This document shows, one piece after another, positions 52,721-62,437 of a DNA stretch of 64,000 nt (the stretch's first letter is position 1; each line of letters starts with the position of its first letter). The stretch lies in contig NZ_PPFB01000001.1 of NCBI RefSeq assembly GCF_002899455.1, forward strand, positions 992,001-1,056,000, read 5' to 3'. Under the pieces are notes generated by a model that saw nothing but the letters and a program-made list of their open reading frames with translations, was not told where the DNA came from and searched no databases. Position numbers and translations under genes: made by a program. The DNA is from Streptomyces sp. DH-12 (lineage in GTDB: Bacteria; Actinomycetota; Actinomycetes; Streptomycetales; Streptomycetaceae).

Positions 52721-54901
52721 TCAGGCGTCGGTGAAGGTCTCGCCGCGGCCGGCCTTGCGCAGCAGCAACTCGGGCGGGGCGAAGCGGTCGCCGTACCGTC
52801 CGGCGAGTTCGCGGGCGCGGGCGACGAAGCCGGGCAGGCCGCCGTCGTAGCCGTTGACGTACTGCAGGACGCCGCCGGTCCACGGCGGGAAGCCGATACC
52901 GAGCAGCGAGCCGACGTTGGCGTCGGCCACCGACTCCAGCACGCCCTCCTCCAGACAGCGCACCGCGTCCAGCGCCTCGGCGAAGAGCATCCGCTCCTTC
53001 AGCTCGGTGAGGTCGGCGGGCCGCGTCACCGGGTCGGTGAAGTGCTCGCGCAGACCGGGCCAGAGGCCGGCGCGCCGGCCCTGCTCGTCGTAGTCGTAGA
53101 AGCCGGCACCGCCGGACCGTCCGGGACGGCCGAACGCGTCGATCATGCGGTCCACCACCGCGTCCGCGGGGTGCGGCCGCCAGGTGCCGCCGTCCGCCTC
53201 GACCGCGCGGCGGTTCTCCTCACGGATCCTGCGCGGGAGGGTGAGGGTGAGTTCGTCCATCAGGGCGAGGACCTTGGCCGGATAGCCGGCCTGGGCCGCC
53301 GCCTGCTCGACGGAGGCCGGGTCGATCCCCTCGCCGACCATGGCGACGCCCTCGTCGATGAAGCGGCCGATGACGCGGGAGGTGAAGAAGCCGCGGGAGT
53401 CGTTGACCACGATCGGCGTCTTGCGGATCTGCCGCACCAGGTCGAAGGCGCGGGCCAGCGCCTCCTCCCCCGTCCTCTCGCCCTTGACGATCTCCACCAG
53501 CGGCATCTTGTCGACGGGCGAGAAGAAGTGCAGCCCGATGAAGTCCTCCTGCCGCTCGACGCCCTCGGCGAGGGCGGTGATGGGCAGGGTGGAGGTGTTG
53601 GAGCACAGCAGGGCGTCGGGCTCCACGACGTGCTGGATCTCCTGGAACACCCGGTGCTTGAGGGAGGTGTCCTCGAAGACGGCCTCGATCACCGCGTCGC
53701 AGCCGGCCAGGTCCCCGCTCTGCGCGGTCGGGGTGATGCGGGCGAGCAGGGCGTCCGCCCGCTCCTGTGTCGTACGGCCGCGCGCGACGGCCTTGGCGCA
53801 CAGCTTCTCGGAGTAGCCCCTGCCCCGGGACGCCGCGTCGGCGGTGACGTCCTTCAGCACGACGTCGATGCCCGCGGCGGCGCAGGAGTAGGCGATGCCG
53901 GCGCCCATCATGCCCGCGCCGAGCACGGCCACCCGGGTCACCTTCCGCGCGGGGACGCCCTTCGGGCGCCCGGCGCCGGAGTCGACCGCCCGGAGGTCGA
54001 AGAAGAACCCCTGGATCATGTTCTTGGTGATCTGCCCGGTGACCAGCTCGGTCAGGTGGCGGGCCTCGATCTCGAAGGCCGTGTCCAGGTCGACCTGGGC
54101 GCTCTCCACGGCCGCCGCGAGGATGTTGCGCGGGGCGGGGCAGGGAGCGCCGCCGGTCCTCTTCCGCAGCAGTGCGGGGAGGGCGGGCAGGTTGGCGGCG
54201 AACTTCGGGTGCGACGGGGTGCCGCCGGGGATGCGGTAGCCGGGGGCGTCCCAGGGCTGCGCGGACTCGGGGTGGGCGTCGACGAACGCCCGTGCGCGGG
54301 CGAGGAGTTCGCCGGGGTCGGAGACGACCTCGTCGACGAGACCCGCCTCCAGGGCACGGGCGGGGCCGTACTGCGTGCCCTCCAGGAGGACCTTCCGCAG
54401 GGCCTCCGTCACGCCGAACATGCGGACCGTGCGGGTGACCCCGCCGCCTCCGGGCAGCAGACCCAGGGTCACCTCGGGGCAGCCGACCTTGGTGCCGGGC
54501 GCGTCCAGGGCGATGCGGTGGTGGCAGGCCAGGGCGATCTCGTAACCGCCGCCCAGCGCCGCGCCGTTGATCACCGCGACGACCGGCCTGCCCAGGGTCT
54601 CCATGATCCGCAGCGCCCGCTTGACGCGCATGCCGGCCTCGTAGGAGACACCGGCCGTCTCGGGCGTGACGGAGATCAGGTCGTGCAGGTCGCCGCCGGC
54701 GAAGAAGCTCTTCTTGGCGGAGGCGACGATCACACCGCGGACGCTGTCGCGCTGCTCGGCCAGCCGCGCGGTGACGGCCTCCAGCGAGTCGATGAACGCG
54801 GCGTTCATGGTGTTGACCGACCGGGACGGGTCGTCGAGGACGAGGGTGACGACGCCGGTGTCGTCCTGCTCCCAGCGGATGGTGGTGGACTCGCTGCTCA
54901 T
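52721..54901 (-). CDS. fadB: FadB-like bifunctional enoyl-CoA hydratase/3-hydroxyacyl-CoA dehydrogenase
   Basis: 726 residues. N-terminal crotonase domain (FAGGDLHDLI, INGAALGGGYEIALACHHRI, GCPEVTLGLLPGGGGVTR) to ~300. A Rossmann 3-hydroxyacyl-CoA dehydrogenase follows: VAVLGAGMMGAGIAYSCAAA, NTSTLPITALA, LHFFSPVDKMPLVEIVKGE and VNDSRGFFTSRVIGRFIDEG. The C-terminal dehydrogenase domains contain GFYDYD and GIGFPPWTGGVLQYVN. Performs hydration and NAD-dependent oxidation of enoyl-CoA. Sits 34 bases after the thiolase, completing an FadAB-type pair. Confidence 0.94.
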   Translation of the reverse strand: MSSESTTIRWEQDDTGVVTLVLDDPSRSVNTMNAAFIDSLEAVTARLAEQRDSVRGVIVASAKKSFFAGGDLHDLISVTPETAGVSYEAGMRVKRALRIMETLGRPVVAVINGAALGGGYEIALACHHRIALDAPGTKVGCPEVTLGLLPGGGGVTRTVRMFGVTEALRKVLLEGTQYGPARALEAGLVDEVVSDPGELLARARAFVDAHPESAQPWDAPGYRIPGGTPSHPKFAANLPALPALLRKRTGGAPCPAPRNILAAAVESAQVDLDTAFEIEARHLTELVTGQITKNMIQGFFFDLRAVDSGAGRPKGVPARKVTRVAVLGAGMMGAGIAYSCAAAGIDVVLKDVTADAASRGRGYSEKLCAKAVARGRTTQERADALLARITPTAQSGDLAGCDAVIEAVFEDTSLKHRVFQEIQHVVEPDALLCSNTSTLPITALAEGVERQEDFIGLHFFSPVDKMPLVEIVKGERTGEEALARAFDLVRQIRKTPIVVNDSRGFFTSRVIGRFIDEGVAMVGEGIDPASVEQAAAQAGYPAKVLALMDELTLTLPRRIREENRRAVEADGGTWRPHPADAVVDRMIDAFGRPGRSGGAGFYDYDEQGRRAGLWPGLREHFTDPVTRPADLTELKERMLFAEALDAVRCLEEGVLESVADANVGSLLGIGFPPWTGGVLQYVNGYDGGLPGFVARARELAGRYGDRFAPPELLLRKAGRGETFTDA

Positions 54902-54935
54902 GAGGGTGTGCTCCAGGTGATCCGTCGGGAGGGGG

Positions 54936-56150
<1,215 letters not shown>

Positions 56151-56200
56151 CTCGGGTGCCTTCCGGGTCGGGTCGGAGGGGGTGCGGAGCCGGCCGGTGC

Positions 56201-57352
56201 TCAGCGCAGCAAGGAGCGGCCGATGATCTCCTTCATGATTTCGGTGGTGCCGCCGTAGATGGTCTGGATGCGGCTGTCGAGGAAGGCCCTGGCGACCTTG
56301 TACTCGCTCATGTAGCCGTAGCCGCCGTGGAGTTGCAGACAGCGGTCGACCACGCGCTTGTTCAGTTCGGTCGCCCACCACTTGGCCATCGAGGCGTGCA
56401 CGGCGTCGAGCCGGCCCGCGCTGTGGTCGGCGACGCAGCGGTCCACGAAGGCACGGGTGACCGCGTTCTCGGTGGCCATCTCGGCGATCTCGAACCGGAT
56501 GTGCTGGAGCCTGGCGAGCGGCCTGCCGAACGCCTCGCGTTCCTTCACGTAGCGGGTGGTGACGTCGAGGATCTCCTCGGCCGCGGCGGCGGCGCCGACG
56601 GCGATGGCCAGCCGTTCCTGGGCCAGGTTGCCCATGAGGTACGCGAAGGCCTGGTTCTCCTCCCCCAACAGGTTCCCCTTGGGCACGCGCACGTCGGTGA
56701 AGAACAGCTCGGCGGTGTCCTGCGCCTTCTGGCCGATCTTGTCGAGGTTGCGCCCGCGTTCGAAGCCGTCCGTGCCGCGCTCGACGACGAGCAGGCTCTG
56801 CCCGCCGCTGCCGCCCTCGGGGGTGGTGCGGGCGACCACGACGACGAGGTCGGCGAGGATGCCGTTGGAGATGAACGTCTTGGCGCCGTTGAGCAGGTAG
56901 TGGTCGCCCTGGTCGGTGGCGGTGGTGCGGATGCCCTGGAGGTCGGAGCCGGCGCCGGGTTCGGTCATGGCGATGGCGGTGACCAGGTCGCCGGAGGTGA
57001 AGCCGGGCAGCCAGCGGCGCTTCTGCTCCTCGTTCGCCAGGCGGGTGAGGTACGGGCCGACGATGTCGTTGTGCAGGCTCAGCGCCAGCCCGGAGGCGCC
57101 GGCGCGGGCGAACTCCTCGATGAGGACCGCGCTGTAGCGGAAGTCGTCGGTCCCGCCGCCCCCGTACTCCTCGTCGACCGCCATGCCCAGCAGGCCCTGG
57201 CGGCCGGCCGAGCGCCACACCTCGCGGTCCACCGCCCCGTCCCGCTCCCACCGTTCGTGGTGCGGCAGCACCTCCTTCGTCAGGAAGGTCCGCACCGTCT
57301 CGCGGAAGGCCTCGTGCTCGGGTCCGTACAGGGTGCGCTCCGGGGTCGTCAC
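56201..57352 (-). CDS. Acyl-CoA dehydrogenase (second)
   Basis: 383 residues from GTG 57352, overlapping the preceding gene's stop by 4 bases. Motifs: [74 protein letters not shown], and the [11 protein letters not shown] segment with the candidate catalytic Glu, then [17 protein letters not shown]. Long/branched-chain ACAD type. Provides the first oxidation step of the operon's beta-oxidation spiral; the substrate range likely differs from the plus-strand ACAD. Confidence 0.93.
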   Translation of the reverse strand: MTTPERTLYGPEHEAFRETVRTFLTKEVLPHHERWERDGAVDREVWRSAGRQGLLGMAVDEEYGGGGTDDFRYSAVLIEEFARAGASGLALSLHNDIVGPYLTRLANEEQKRRWLPGFTSGDLVTAIAMTEPGAGSDLQGIRTTATDQGDHYLLNGAKTFISNGILADLVVVVARTTPEGGSGGQSLLVVERGTDGFERGRNLDKIGQKAQDTAELFFTDVRVPKGNLLGEENQAFAYLMGNLAQERLAIAVGAAAAAEEILDVTTRYVKEREAFGRPLARLQHIRFEIAEMATENAVTRAFVDRCVADHSAGRLDAVHASMAKWWATELNKRVVDRCLQLHGGYGYMSEYKVARAFLDSRIQTIYGGTTEIMKEIIGRSLLR

Positions 57353-58374
57353 AGCCAGCTCCTCACGTGCTCGATCAGTCGGGCGGGGTCGGGGCCGACG
57401 GGGGTGACGTTGAGCATGGTCACGCCCGCCTCGCGGAAGACCTCGACGCGGTCGCGGACGTAGTCCTCGGGGCCGGCCAGGCAGAGCTGCTCCAGCAGTT
57501 CGGCCGGCACGGCGGCCTCCGCGTCCTTCTTGCGTCCGGCGAGGTAGTGCTCCTGGATGGCGGCCGCGGCGGCCTCGTGGCCGTAGGAGCAGACGAGGTC
57601 GAAGTAGAAGTTGCGGCCGGGCGCGCCCATGCCGCCGACGTAGAGGGCGACGGTGGGACGCATGAGGTCGCGTACGGCTTCGGCGTCGTCGCCGATGGCG
57701 AGCAGGCCGCCCGCGACGACCTGGAGGGGACCGAGCGCGGGGTCGCGCCGGGCGGCGCCCTCGGCGAGGGACGGGCCCCAGACCTTCGCCGCGTGTTCGG
57801 GGGCGTAGAGGAACGGCAGCCATCCGTCGGCGATCTCGGCGGCCGTGCGGACGCTGGCCGGCCCCAGGGCGGCGAGGTACACCGGGACGGTGTCGCGGAC
57901 GGGGTGGTTGAGGAGCTTCAGGGGTTTGCCGAGGGTGCCGCCCTTCTCGGGCGGGACGGGCAGGTCGGTGATGCCGTGGTGCTCGATCACCTCGCGCCGC
58001 CAGATCCGCCGGGACAGCTCGATGACCTCACGGGCGCGGCCCAGCGGGCGGTCGTAGACGCGGCCGTGCCAGCCCTCGACGACCTGCGGCCCCGAGGCGC
58101 CGATGCCGAGGACGGCGCGCCCGCCGCTCACGGCGTCGAGTCCCGCGGCGGTCTGGGCGATCAGGGCGGGGGTGCGGGAGTAGACGTTGAGGATCGCGGA
58201 GCCGATGCGCATGCGCCGCGTCCTCGCGGCGAGGTAACCCATGATCGTCGGGGAGTCGAAGCCGTACGCCTCGGCGACCCACACGGCGTCGAGCCCGGCG
58301 GACTCCAGGGCGGCGGCCCGGTCGGCGGCGGTGCGCGGGTCCTCCGCGTAGGCCAGGGGTGAGGACAGTTCCAT
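57349..58374 (-). CDS. LLM-class (F420-dependent type) oxidoreductase
   Basis: 341 residues, ATG sharing one base with the upstream gene's stop (TGATG). Luciferase-like monooxygenase TIM barrel: [80 protein letters not shown]. The pattern is that of actinobacterial F420-dependent dehydrogenases/reductases. In lipid clusters these often oxidise hydroxyl or reduce enoyl groups on steroid or branched substrates; the exact reaction is unknown. Confidence 0.88.
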   Translation of the reverse strand: MELSSPLAYAEDPRTAADRAAALESAGLDAVWVAEAYGFDSPTIMGYLAARTRRMRIGSAILNVYSRTPALIAQTAAGLDAVSGGRAVLGIGASGPQVVEGWHGRVYDRPLGRAREVIELSRRIWRREVIEHHGITDLPVPPEKGGTLGKPLKLLNHPVRDTVPVYLAALGPASVRTAAEIADGWLPFLYAPEHAAKVWGPSLAEGAARRDPALGPLQVVAGGLLAIGDDAEAVRDLMRPTVALYVGGMGAPGRNFYFDLVCSYGHEAAAAAIQEHYLAGRKKDAEAAVPAELLEQLCLAGPEDYVRDRVEVFREAGVTMLNVTPVGPDPARLIEHVRSWL

Positions 58375-59528
58375 CAGGTGGGGTCCTTCAGCAGGTCGGG
58401 CACGTCCCAGTCGCGGGCCACGTCAAAGGTGTGGGCGCCGGGGACGGCCGGCGGGCGCCGGAGCGTGCCGGGTGTGCCGGAGAAGCGGGGCGCGGGGGCG
58501 GGCTGGGTCACGCCGTGCGCCTCGGTGTACGTGCCCCGCGCGGTCAGGTGCGGGTGCCCGGCCGCCTCCCGGAGGGAGAGCACGGGGGCGACGCAGGCGT
58601 CGGTGCCTTCGAAGACGGCCTTCCAGCGGGCGCGGGGGGCGGACGCGAAGCGGGCGGTGAACGCGGCGCGCAGGGCGGGCCAGTTGCGCGGGTCGGTGCG
58701 GTCGGGCAGCTCGTCGGCGTCCAGGCCGAGCAGGGAGACGAACACGGCGTAGAAGTGCGGTTCCAGGGCGCCGACCGCCATCCAGCCGCCGTCGGAGGTC
58801 TCGTAGACGGCGTAGTAGGGGCAGCCGCCGTCGAGGAGGTTGCGTCCGCGCGCGTCGCGCCAGGCGCCCTCGGCGAGCATGCCCCAGAAGAGGCTGGTGA
58901 GATGGGCGGTGCCGTCCACGATGGCCGCGTCCACGACTTGGCCCTGGCCGGTGGTGCGGGCGGTGAGCAGGGCGGCGAGGACGCCGGTGGTGAGGTAGAG
59001 GGCGCCGCCCGCGTAGTCGCCGAGCAGGTTGGCGGGGAAGACGGGCGGGCCGTCTGAGGCCCCGATCATGGACAGGGCGCCGGCGGTGGCGATGTAGCCG
59101 ATGTCGTGCCCGGCCAGGGGGGCCAGCGGGCCGTCCTGCCCCCAGCCGGTCATCCGGCCGTACACCAGCGCGGGGTTGTCGGCCATGCACCGGTCGGGGC
59201 CGACGCCGAGCCGCTCCGCGACGCCGGGCCGGCACCCCTCCAGCAGGATGTCGGCGCGCGCCGCCAACGCCCGTACCGCGGCGGGACCTCCGGGCGCCTT
59301 GAGGTCGACGACGACGGACCGCTTGTTGCGGTTGGTCAGGTCGCGGGCGGGGTCGCCGCCGAGCGGGGTGCGGCCGGGGCGGTCCACCCGCACCACGTCG
59401 GCGCCCAGATCGGCGAGGAGCATCGCGGCGAACGGTCCGGGTCCGATGCCGGCCAGTTCGACCACGCGCACCCCGTCCAGCGGGCCCGCGACGGTGCGGC
59501 CGGGAGGGTGGGTGGAGGTGGGGCTCAT
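58374..59528 (-). CDS. CaiB/BaiF family protein, alpha-methylacyl-CoA racemase-like
   Basis: 384 residues, first gene of the six-gene operon. Family III CoA-transferase/racemase fold: LDGVRVVELAGIGPGPFAAM, DLTNRNKRSVVVDLK, candidate catalytic His in LAGHDIGYIATAGALSMIG and Asp in LLGDYAGGALYLTTG, and YETSDGGWMAVGALEPHFY, a block characteristic of AMACR/Mcr enzymes. Interconverts 2R and 2S methyl-branched acyl-CoAs so that acyl-CoA dehydrogenase can act. This hints that the operon degrades methyl-branched, isoprenoid or sterol-side-chain acids. Confidence 0.88.
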   Translation of the reverse strand: MSPTSTHPPGRTVAGPLDGVRVVELAGIGPGPFAAMLLADLGADVVRVDRPGRTPLGGDPARDLTNRNKRSVVVDLKAPGGPAAVRALAARADILLEGCRPGVAERLGVGPDRCMADNPALVYGRMTGWGQDGPLAPLAGHDIGYIATAGALSMIGASDGPPVFPANLLGDYAGGALYLTTGVLAALLTARTTGQGQVVDAAIVDGTAHLTSLFWGMLAEGAWRDARGRNLLDGGCPYYAVYETSDGGWMAVGALEPHFYAVFVSLLGLDADELPDRTDPRNWPALRAAFTARFASAPRARWKAVFEGTDACVAPVLSLREAAGHPHLTARGTYTEAHGVTQPAPAPRFSGTPGTLRRPPAVPGAHTFDVARDWDVPDLLKDPT

Positions 59529-59580
59529 GGGTTCCTCTCTCGGTGCGCGGCGGACCCGCCGCTCGCGACCGGGGACTTAC

Positions 59581-59714
59581 TGAGCGTTCGCTCAACGTAG
59601 GAGCGGGAGGCGAGACGGTCAACTCCCCGTGCCGCACTTGTTTTTGTCGGCGGAGGGGAGGAAAGTGACTGCGGGTCGGCCGTCGTGCGCCGCCATCTCC
59701 TGAACGATCGCTAA
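59581..59714. promoter_or_regulatory. Two TetR-type operators between divergent lipid genes
   Basis: Site A TGAGCGTTCGCTCA (59581-59594) is a 14-base palindrome with 6-bp arms. Site B TGAACGATCGCTAA (59701-59714) reads TTAGCGATCGTTCA on the other strand and agrees with A at 10 of 14 bases. They are exactly 120 bases apart, one near each divergent start (operon at 59528, TetR at 59787), implying control of both by the adjacent TetR. Confidence 0.7.
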
Positions 59715-59786
59715 GTGCGGGAGGGAGGCGGGCCGGACGCACCGCCGTACGATGCCGCCGACCGCCGCAGCACCGGAGGAGAGCCG

Positions 59787-60494
59787 TTGAACACCGCGCC
59801 CGGCCAGGAGACCACCCCGTCGGCGGGACACTGGCGCTCCTACGCCCCGCTCGATCTGCACCCGATCCTGATGCACGCCATGCGGGCCTTCAACGAGCAG
59901 GGCTACCACGGCACGTCGGTCCGGGACATAGCGAGCCGGGTGGGGGTCACCGTGCCCGCGCTGTACTACCACTACGAGAACAAGCAGGCGCTGCTGGCGA
60001 CGCTGCTGGAGACGTCCGTCAAGGACGTCCTGGACCGCTGCCGGGCGGCGGCCCGGGAGGCCGGGGACGATCCGCTGGCCCGCTTCTGCGGCATGGTCGA
60101 GTCGATCGTGCTGTACATGACCCACCGCCGCCAACTGGCGTTCCTGGACACGGAGATACGCAGCCTGGAGCCGCAGAACCGGGCCCGCTACGTCGCCCTT
60201 CGCGACTATCTGGAGCACATGCTGCTGGACACGGTCGAGGAGGGGCGCGCCCAGGGCGTGTTCACCACCCCGATCCCGGCCGACGCGGTGCGTTCGGTGC
60301 TCGTGATGTGCCAGGGCGTCGCCAACTGGTTCCGCGAGGACGGCCCGCTCACCGCCGAGGAGGTCGCGGAACGGCACGTGCTGCTGAGCCTCGGCACGGT
60401 GGGCCACCCGGCCGCGGTCGCCGGGGACGTCGCGCTGCCGTTCCCGAGGCGGACCCCGGCGGCGCGCGGCGCGGCACCCCGGGCGTCGAGGTGA
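59787..60494 (+). CDS. TetR family regulator of the beta-oxidation operon
   Basis: 235 residues. TTG at 59787 is chosen because GGAGGA lies 6 bases upstream and no better start is in frame. HTH at ~25-75 (MRAFNEQGYHGTSVRDIASR, VGVTVPALYYHYENKQALLA), then a TetR_C helical domain (LYMTHRRQLAFLDTEIRSLE) of the KstR2/FadR-like acyl-responsive sort. Divergent from the AMACR-led operon across two palindromes, which it most likely represses until an acyl-CoA binds. Confidence 0.88.
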   Translation: MNTAPGQETTPSAGHWRSYAPLDLHPILMHAMRAFNEQGYHGTSVRDIASRVGVTVPALYYHYENKQALLATLLETSVKDVLDRCRAAAREAGDDPLARFCGMVESIVLYMTHRRQLAFLDTEIRSLEPQNRARYVALRDYLEHMLLDTVEEGRAQGVFTTPIPADAVRSVLVMCQGVANWFREDGPLTAEEVAERHVLLSLGTVGHPAAVAGDVALPFPRRTPAARGAAPRASR

Positions 60495-60582
60495 GGCGCA
60501 CCGGGCCTTCGACCGCGCCTTGACCTGGCCTTGACCGCGCCAGCTCGCACCGACTCGCACCGATGACGAGAGGACACTTGTG

Positions 60583-61119
60583 ATGGACCTGCACGAGGCG
60601 CGCGCCCTGTTCCGCGAACTGCAGCGGCGGAACGGCCGGGTGGACCCCGGCGAACTCGACGCGGTCTGGGCCGCGCTGCCGACGGTCCGGCCCGAGGAGA
60701 TCCTCGGCGCGTGGCAGGGCGGCGAGTTCGACACCGGCCACCCGCTCAACGGCATGCTGGCCAAGGCGGGCTGGTACGGCAAGACGTTCCACTCCGTGCA
60801 CGACGCCAAGCCGCTGATGTGCCGGAACGAGGCGGGCGAGCTGTACTCCGACACCGAGCTGGGCCAGGGTGAGGCGAGCCTGTGGACGGTGGAGTTCCGG
60901 GGCGAGTCGACGGCGACCATGGTGTACGACGGGCGGCCGGTGTTCGACCACTTCAAGCGGGTGGACGACAGCACGCTGCTGGGGATCATGAACGGGAAGG
61001 GCGTGCCGGCCGAGGGGCCGTTCTACTACTTCTTCCTCGAGCGCGCCTCCGCGTCCGGAAGCGGCGCCGAAGCGGACGGCGGCGGTGCGTCCCGGACCGG
61101 CGCCGGAGAGGGCGCGTGA
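60583..61119 (+). CDS. GXWXG/DUF4334 domain protein
   Basis: 178 residues from ATG 60583 (GTG 60580 is possible; GAGAGG lies upstream). GXWXG domain with ILGAWQGGEFDTGHPLNGML (~45-64) and DUF4334 part with WTVEFRGESTATMVYDGRPV and FDHFKRVDDSTLLGIMNGKG, then YYFFLERA. Predicted small beta-barrel, unknown ligand. Its stop overlaps the alcohol dehydrogenase GTG, so the two are coupled, plausibly in alcohol or terpenoid oxidation. Confidence 0.85.
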   Translation: MDLHEARALFRELQRRNGRVDPGELDAVWAALPTVRPEEILGAWQGGEFDTGHPLNGMLAKAGWYGKTFHSVHDAKPLMCRNEAGELYSDTELGQGEASLWTVEFRGESTATMVYDGRPVFDHFKRVDDSTLLGIMNGKGVPAEGPFYYFFLERASASGSGAEADGGGASRTGAGEGA

Positions 61120-62207
61120 GGCGGATCCGCGCGGCGGTCGCCGAGGCGCCGGGCGCCCCGTTCGCCCTGCGGGAACTGGACCTCGAGGAGCCACGGCCGG
61201 ACGAGGTGCTGGTGCGGGTGACCGCGGCCGGCGTCTGCCACACCGATCTGGGCATGCGGGACGCCTGGCCCCGCCGGCTCACCCCGATGGTCTTCGGCCA
61301 TGAGGGCGCGGGGCGGGTCGAGGCGGTCGGCGCGCGGGTGAGGGGCGTGGCGCCCGGCGACCGGGTCTGCCTCACCTTCGCGAGCTGCGGCGCGTGCGGG
61401 CAGTGCGCGACGGGCCACCCCGCCTACTGCCTCCACGCGCGGTCGCTGAACTTCTCCGGCGGGCGCGCCGACGGCACCACCCCCCTCTCCCGCGACGGCG
61501 CGCCGGTGCACGGCGGCTTCTTCGGCCAGTCCAGCTTCGCCACGTACGCCGTCGTGCGGGAGCGGGGGGTGGTGAAGGCCCCGGCGGACCTGCCCGACGA
61601 GGTCGCCGCGCCGCTCGGCTGCAGCGGGCAGACGGGTGCGGGCACCGTGCTCAACCGGCTGCGGCCCGAGCCCGGCGCGTCGCTGGCCGTCATGGGGGCG
61701 GGCGGGGTCGGGCTGAGCGCGGTGATGGCGGCGGTGGCCGTGGGCTGCGACCCGGTGGTGGCGGTCGACCCCGTCCCCGCCCGCCGCGCCCTGGCCGTCG
61801 AACTCGGGGCGAAGGCGGCCCTGCCGCCGGGGGACGGTCTGGTGGCGGCACTGCGGGACCTCACGGGCGGCGGGGCCCACCACGTCGTGGAGACCACGGG
61901 ACGCCCGGAGGTGGCCCGGCAGGCCGTCGCCGCGCTGCGCCCGCGCGGCGAGCTGGCCCTGCTCGGCCTGGGCGGCGAGGTGACGTTCGACGTGATGTCC
62001 CTGCTCGGGAAGGGAGTGCGGGTGCACGGGATCATCGAGGGCGACTCACACCCCGGCCGCTTCCTGCCGGACCTGATCGGGCTGTGGCGCCGCGGACTGT
62101 TCCCGCTGGAGACGCTGGTGACGACCTTCCCGTTCGAGGAGATCGGAGCGGCGGTGACGGCCATGGAGACGGGCAGGGTGGTGAAACCGGTGCTCCTGTT
62201 CGACTGA
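61116..62207 (+). CDS. Zinc-dependent alcohol dehydrogenase (MDR family)
   Basis: 363 residues from GTG 61116. Catalytic zinc ligands in GVCHTDLG and FGHEGAG; structural zinc site CGACGQCATGHPAYC supplies four Cys. Rossmann motif MGAGGVGLSAVMAAVAVG. Class resembles aryl/benzyl or long-chain alcohol dehydrogenases that use NAD(P). With DUF4334 it would oxidise an alcohol to an aldehyde entering acid activation. The sequence does not fix the substrate. Confidence 0.92.
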   Translation: MRRIRAAVAEAPGAPFALRELDLEEPRPDEVLVRVTAAGVCHTDLGMRDAWPRRLTPMVFGHEGAGRVEAVGARVRGVAPGDRVCLTFASCGACGQCATGHPAYCLHARSLNFSGGRADGTTPLSRDGAPVHGGFFGQSSFATYAVVRERGVVKAPADLPDEVAAPLGCSGQTGAGTVLNRLRPEPGASLAVMGAGGVGLSAVMAAVAVGCDPVVAVDPVPARRALAVELGAKAALPPGDGLVAALRDLTGGGAHHVVETTGRPEVARQAVAALRPRGELALLGLGGEVTFDVMSLLGKGVRVHGIIEGDSHPGRFLPDLIGLWRRGLFPLETLVTTFPFEEIGAAVTAMETGRVVKPVLLFD

Positions 62208-62253
62208 GCTGGGGCGTCCGGCGCCCGCGCACGCGGAGGGCCCGCGGTCTCCT

Positions 62254-62372
62254 GCCTGTGCGGTGCTTTGCCTGTGCGGTGCCTTGCCTGTGCGGTGCCT
62301 TGCCTGTGCGGTACCCCGCCTGTGCCGTGCCTGTGCCGTGCCTGTGCCGTGCCTGTGCCGTGCCTGTGCCGT
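62254..62372 (+). repeat. Composite tandem repeat: four 16-mers then five 11-mers
   Basis: 62254-62317 holds four copies of GCCTGTGCGGTGCCTT (first and last diverged). 62318-62372 holds five exact copies of GCCTGTGCCGT. Both units begin GCCTGTGC, so the second array looks derived from the first by internal shortening. Located between the alcohol dehydrogenase and double-TetR genes, non-coding. Confidence 0.9.
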
Positions 62373-62422
62373 GCCGTGCCTGTACCGGAAAACGGAGGGA
62401 GCCCGGCCGCCTCACCCCGTGT

Positions 62423-62434
62423 GATTGACTAATC
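62423..62434. promoter_or_regulatory. Palindrome just before the double-TetR start
   Basis: GATTGACTAATC, 10 of 12 symmetric, three bases before the ATG at 62438, in a short AT-rich patch. Could be an autoregulatory operator and part of a promoter for a near-leaderless mRNA. Confidence 0.4.
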
Positions 62435-62437
62435 GCC

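Noticed and set aside
62254..62372. CRISPR array
   Set aside because: Units abut directly with no unique spacers and there are no cas genes.
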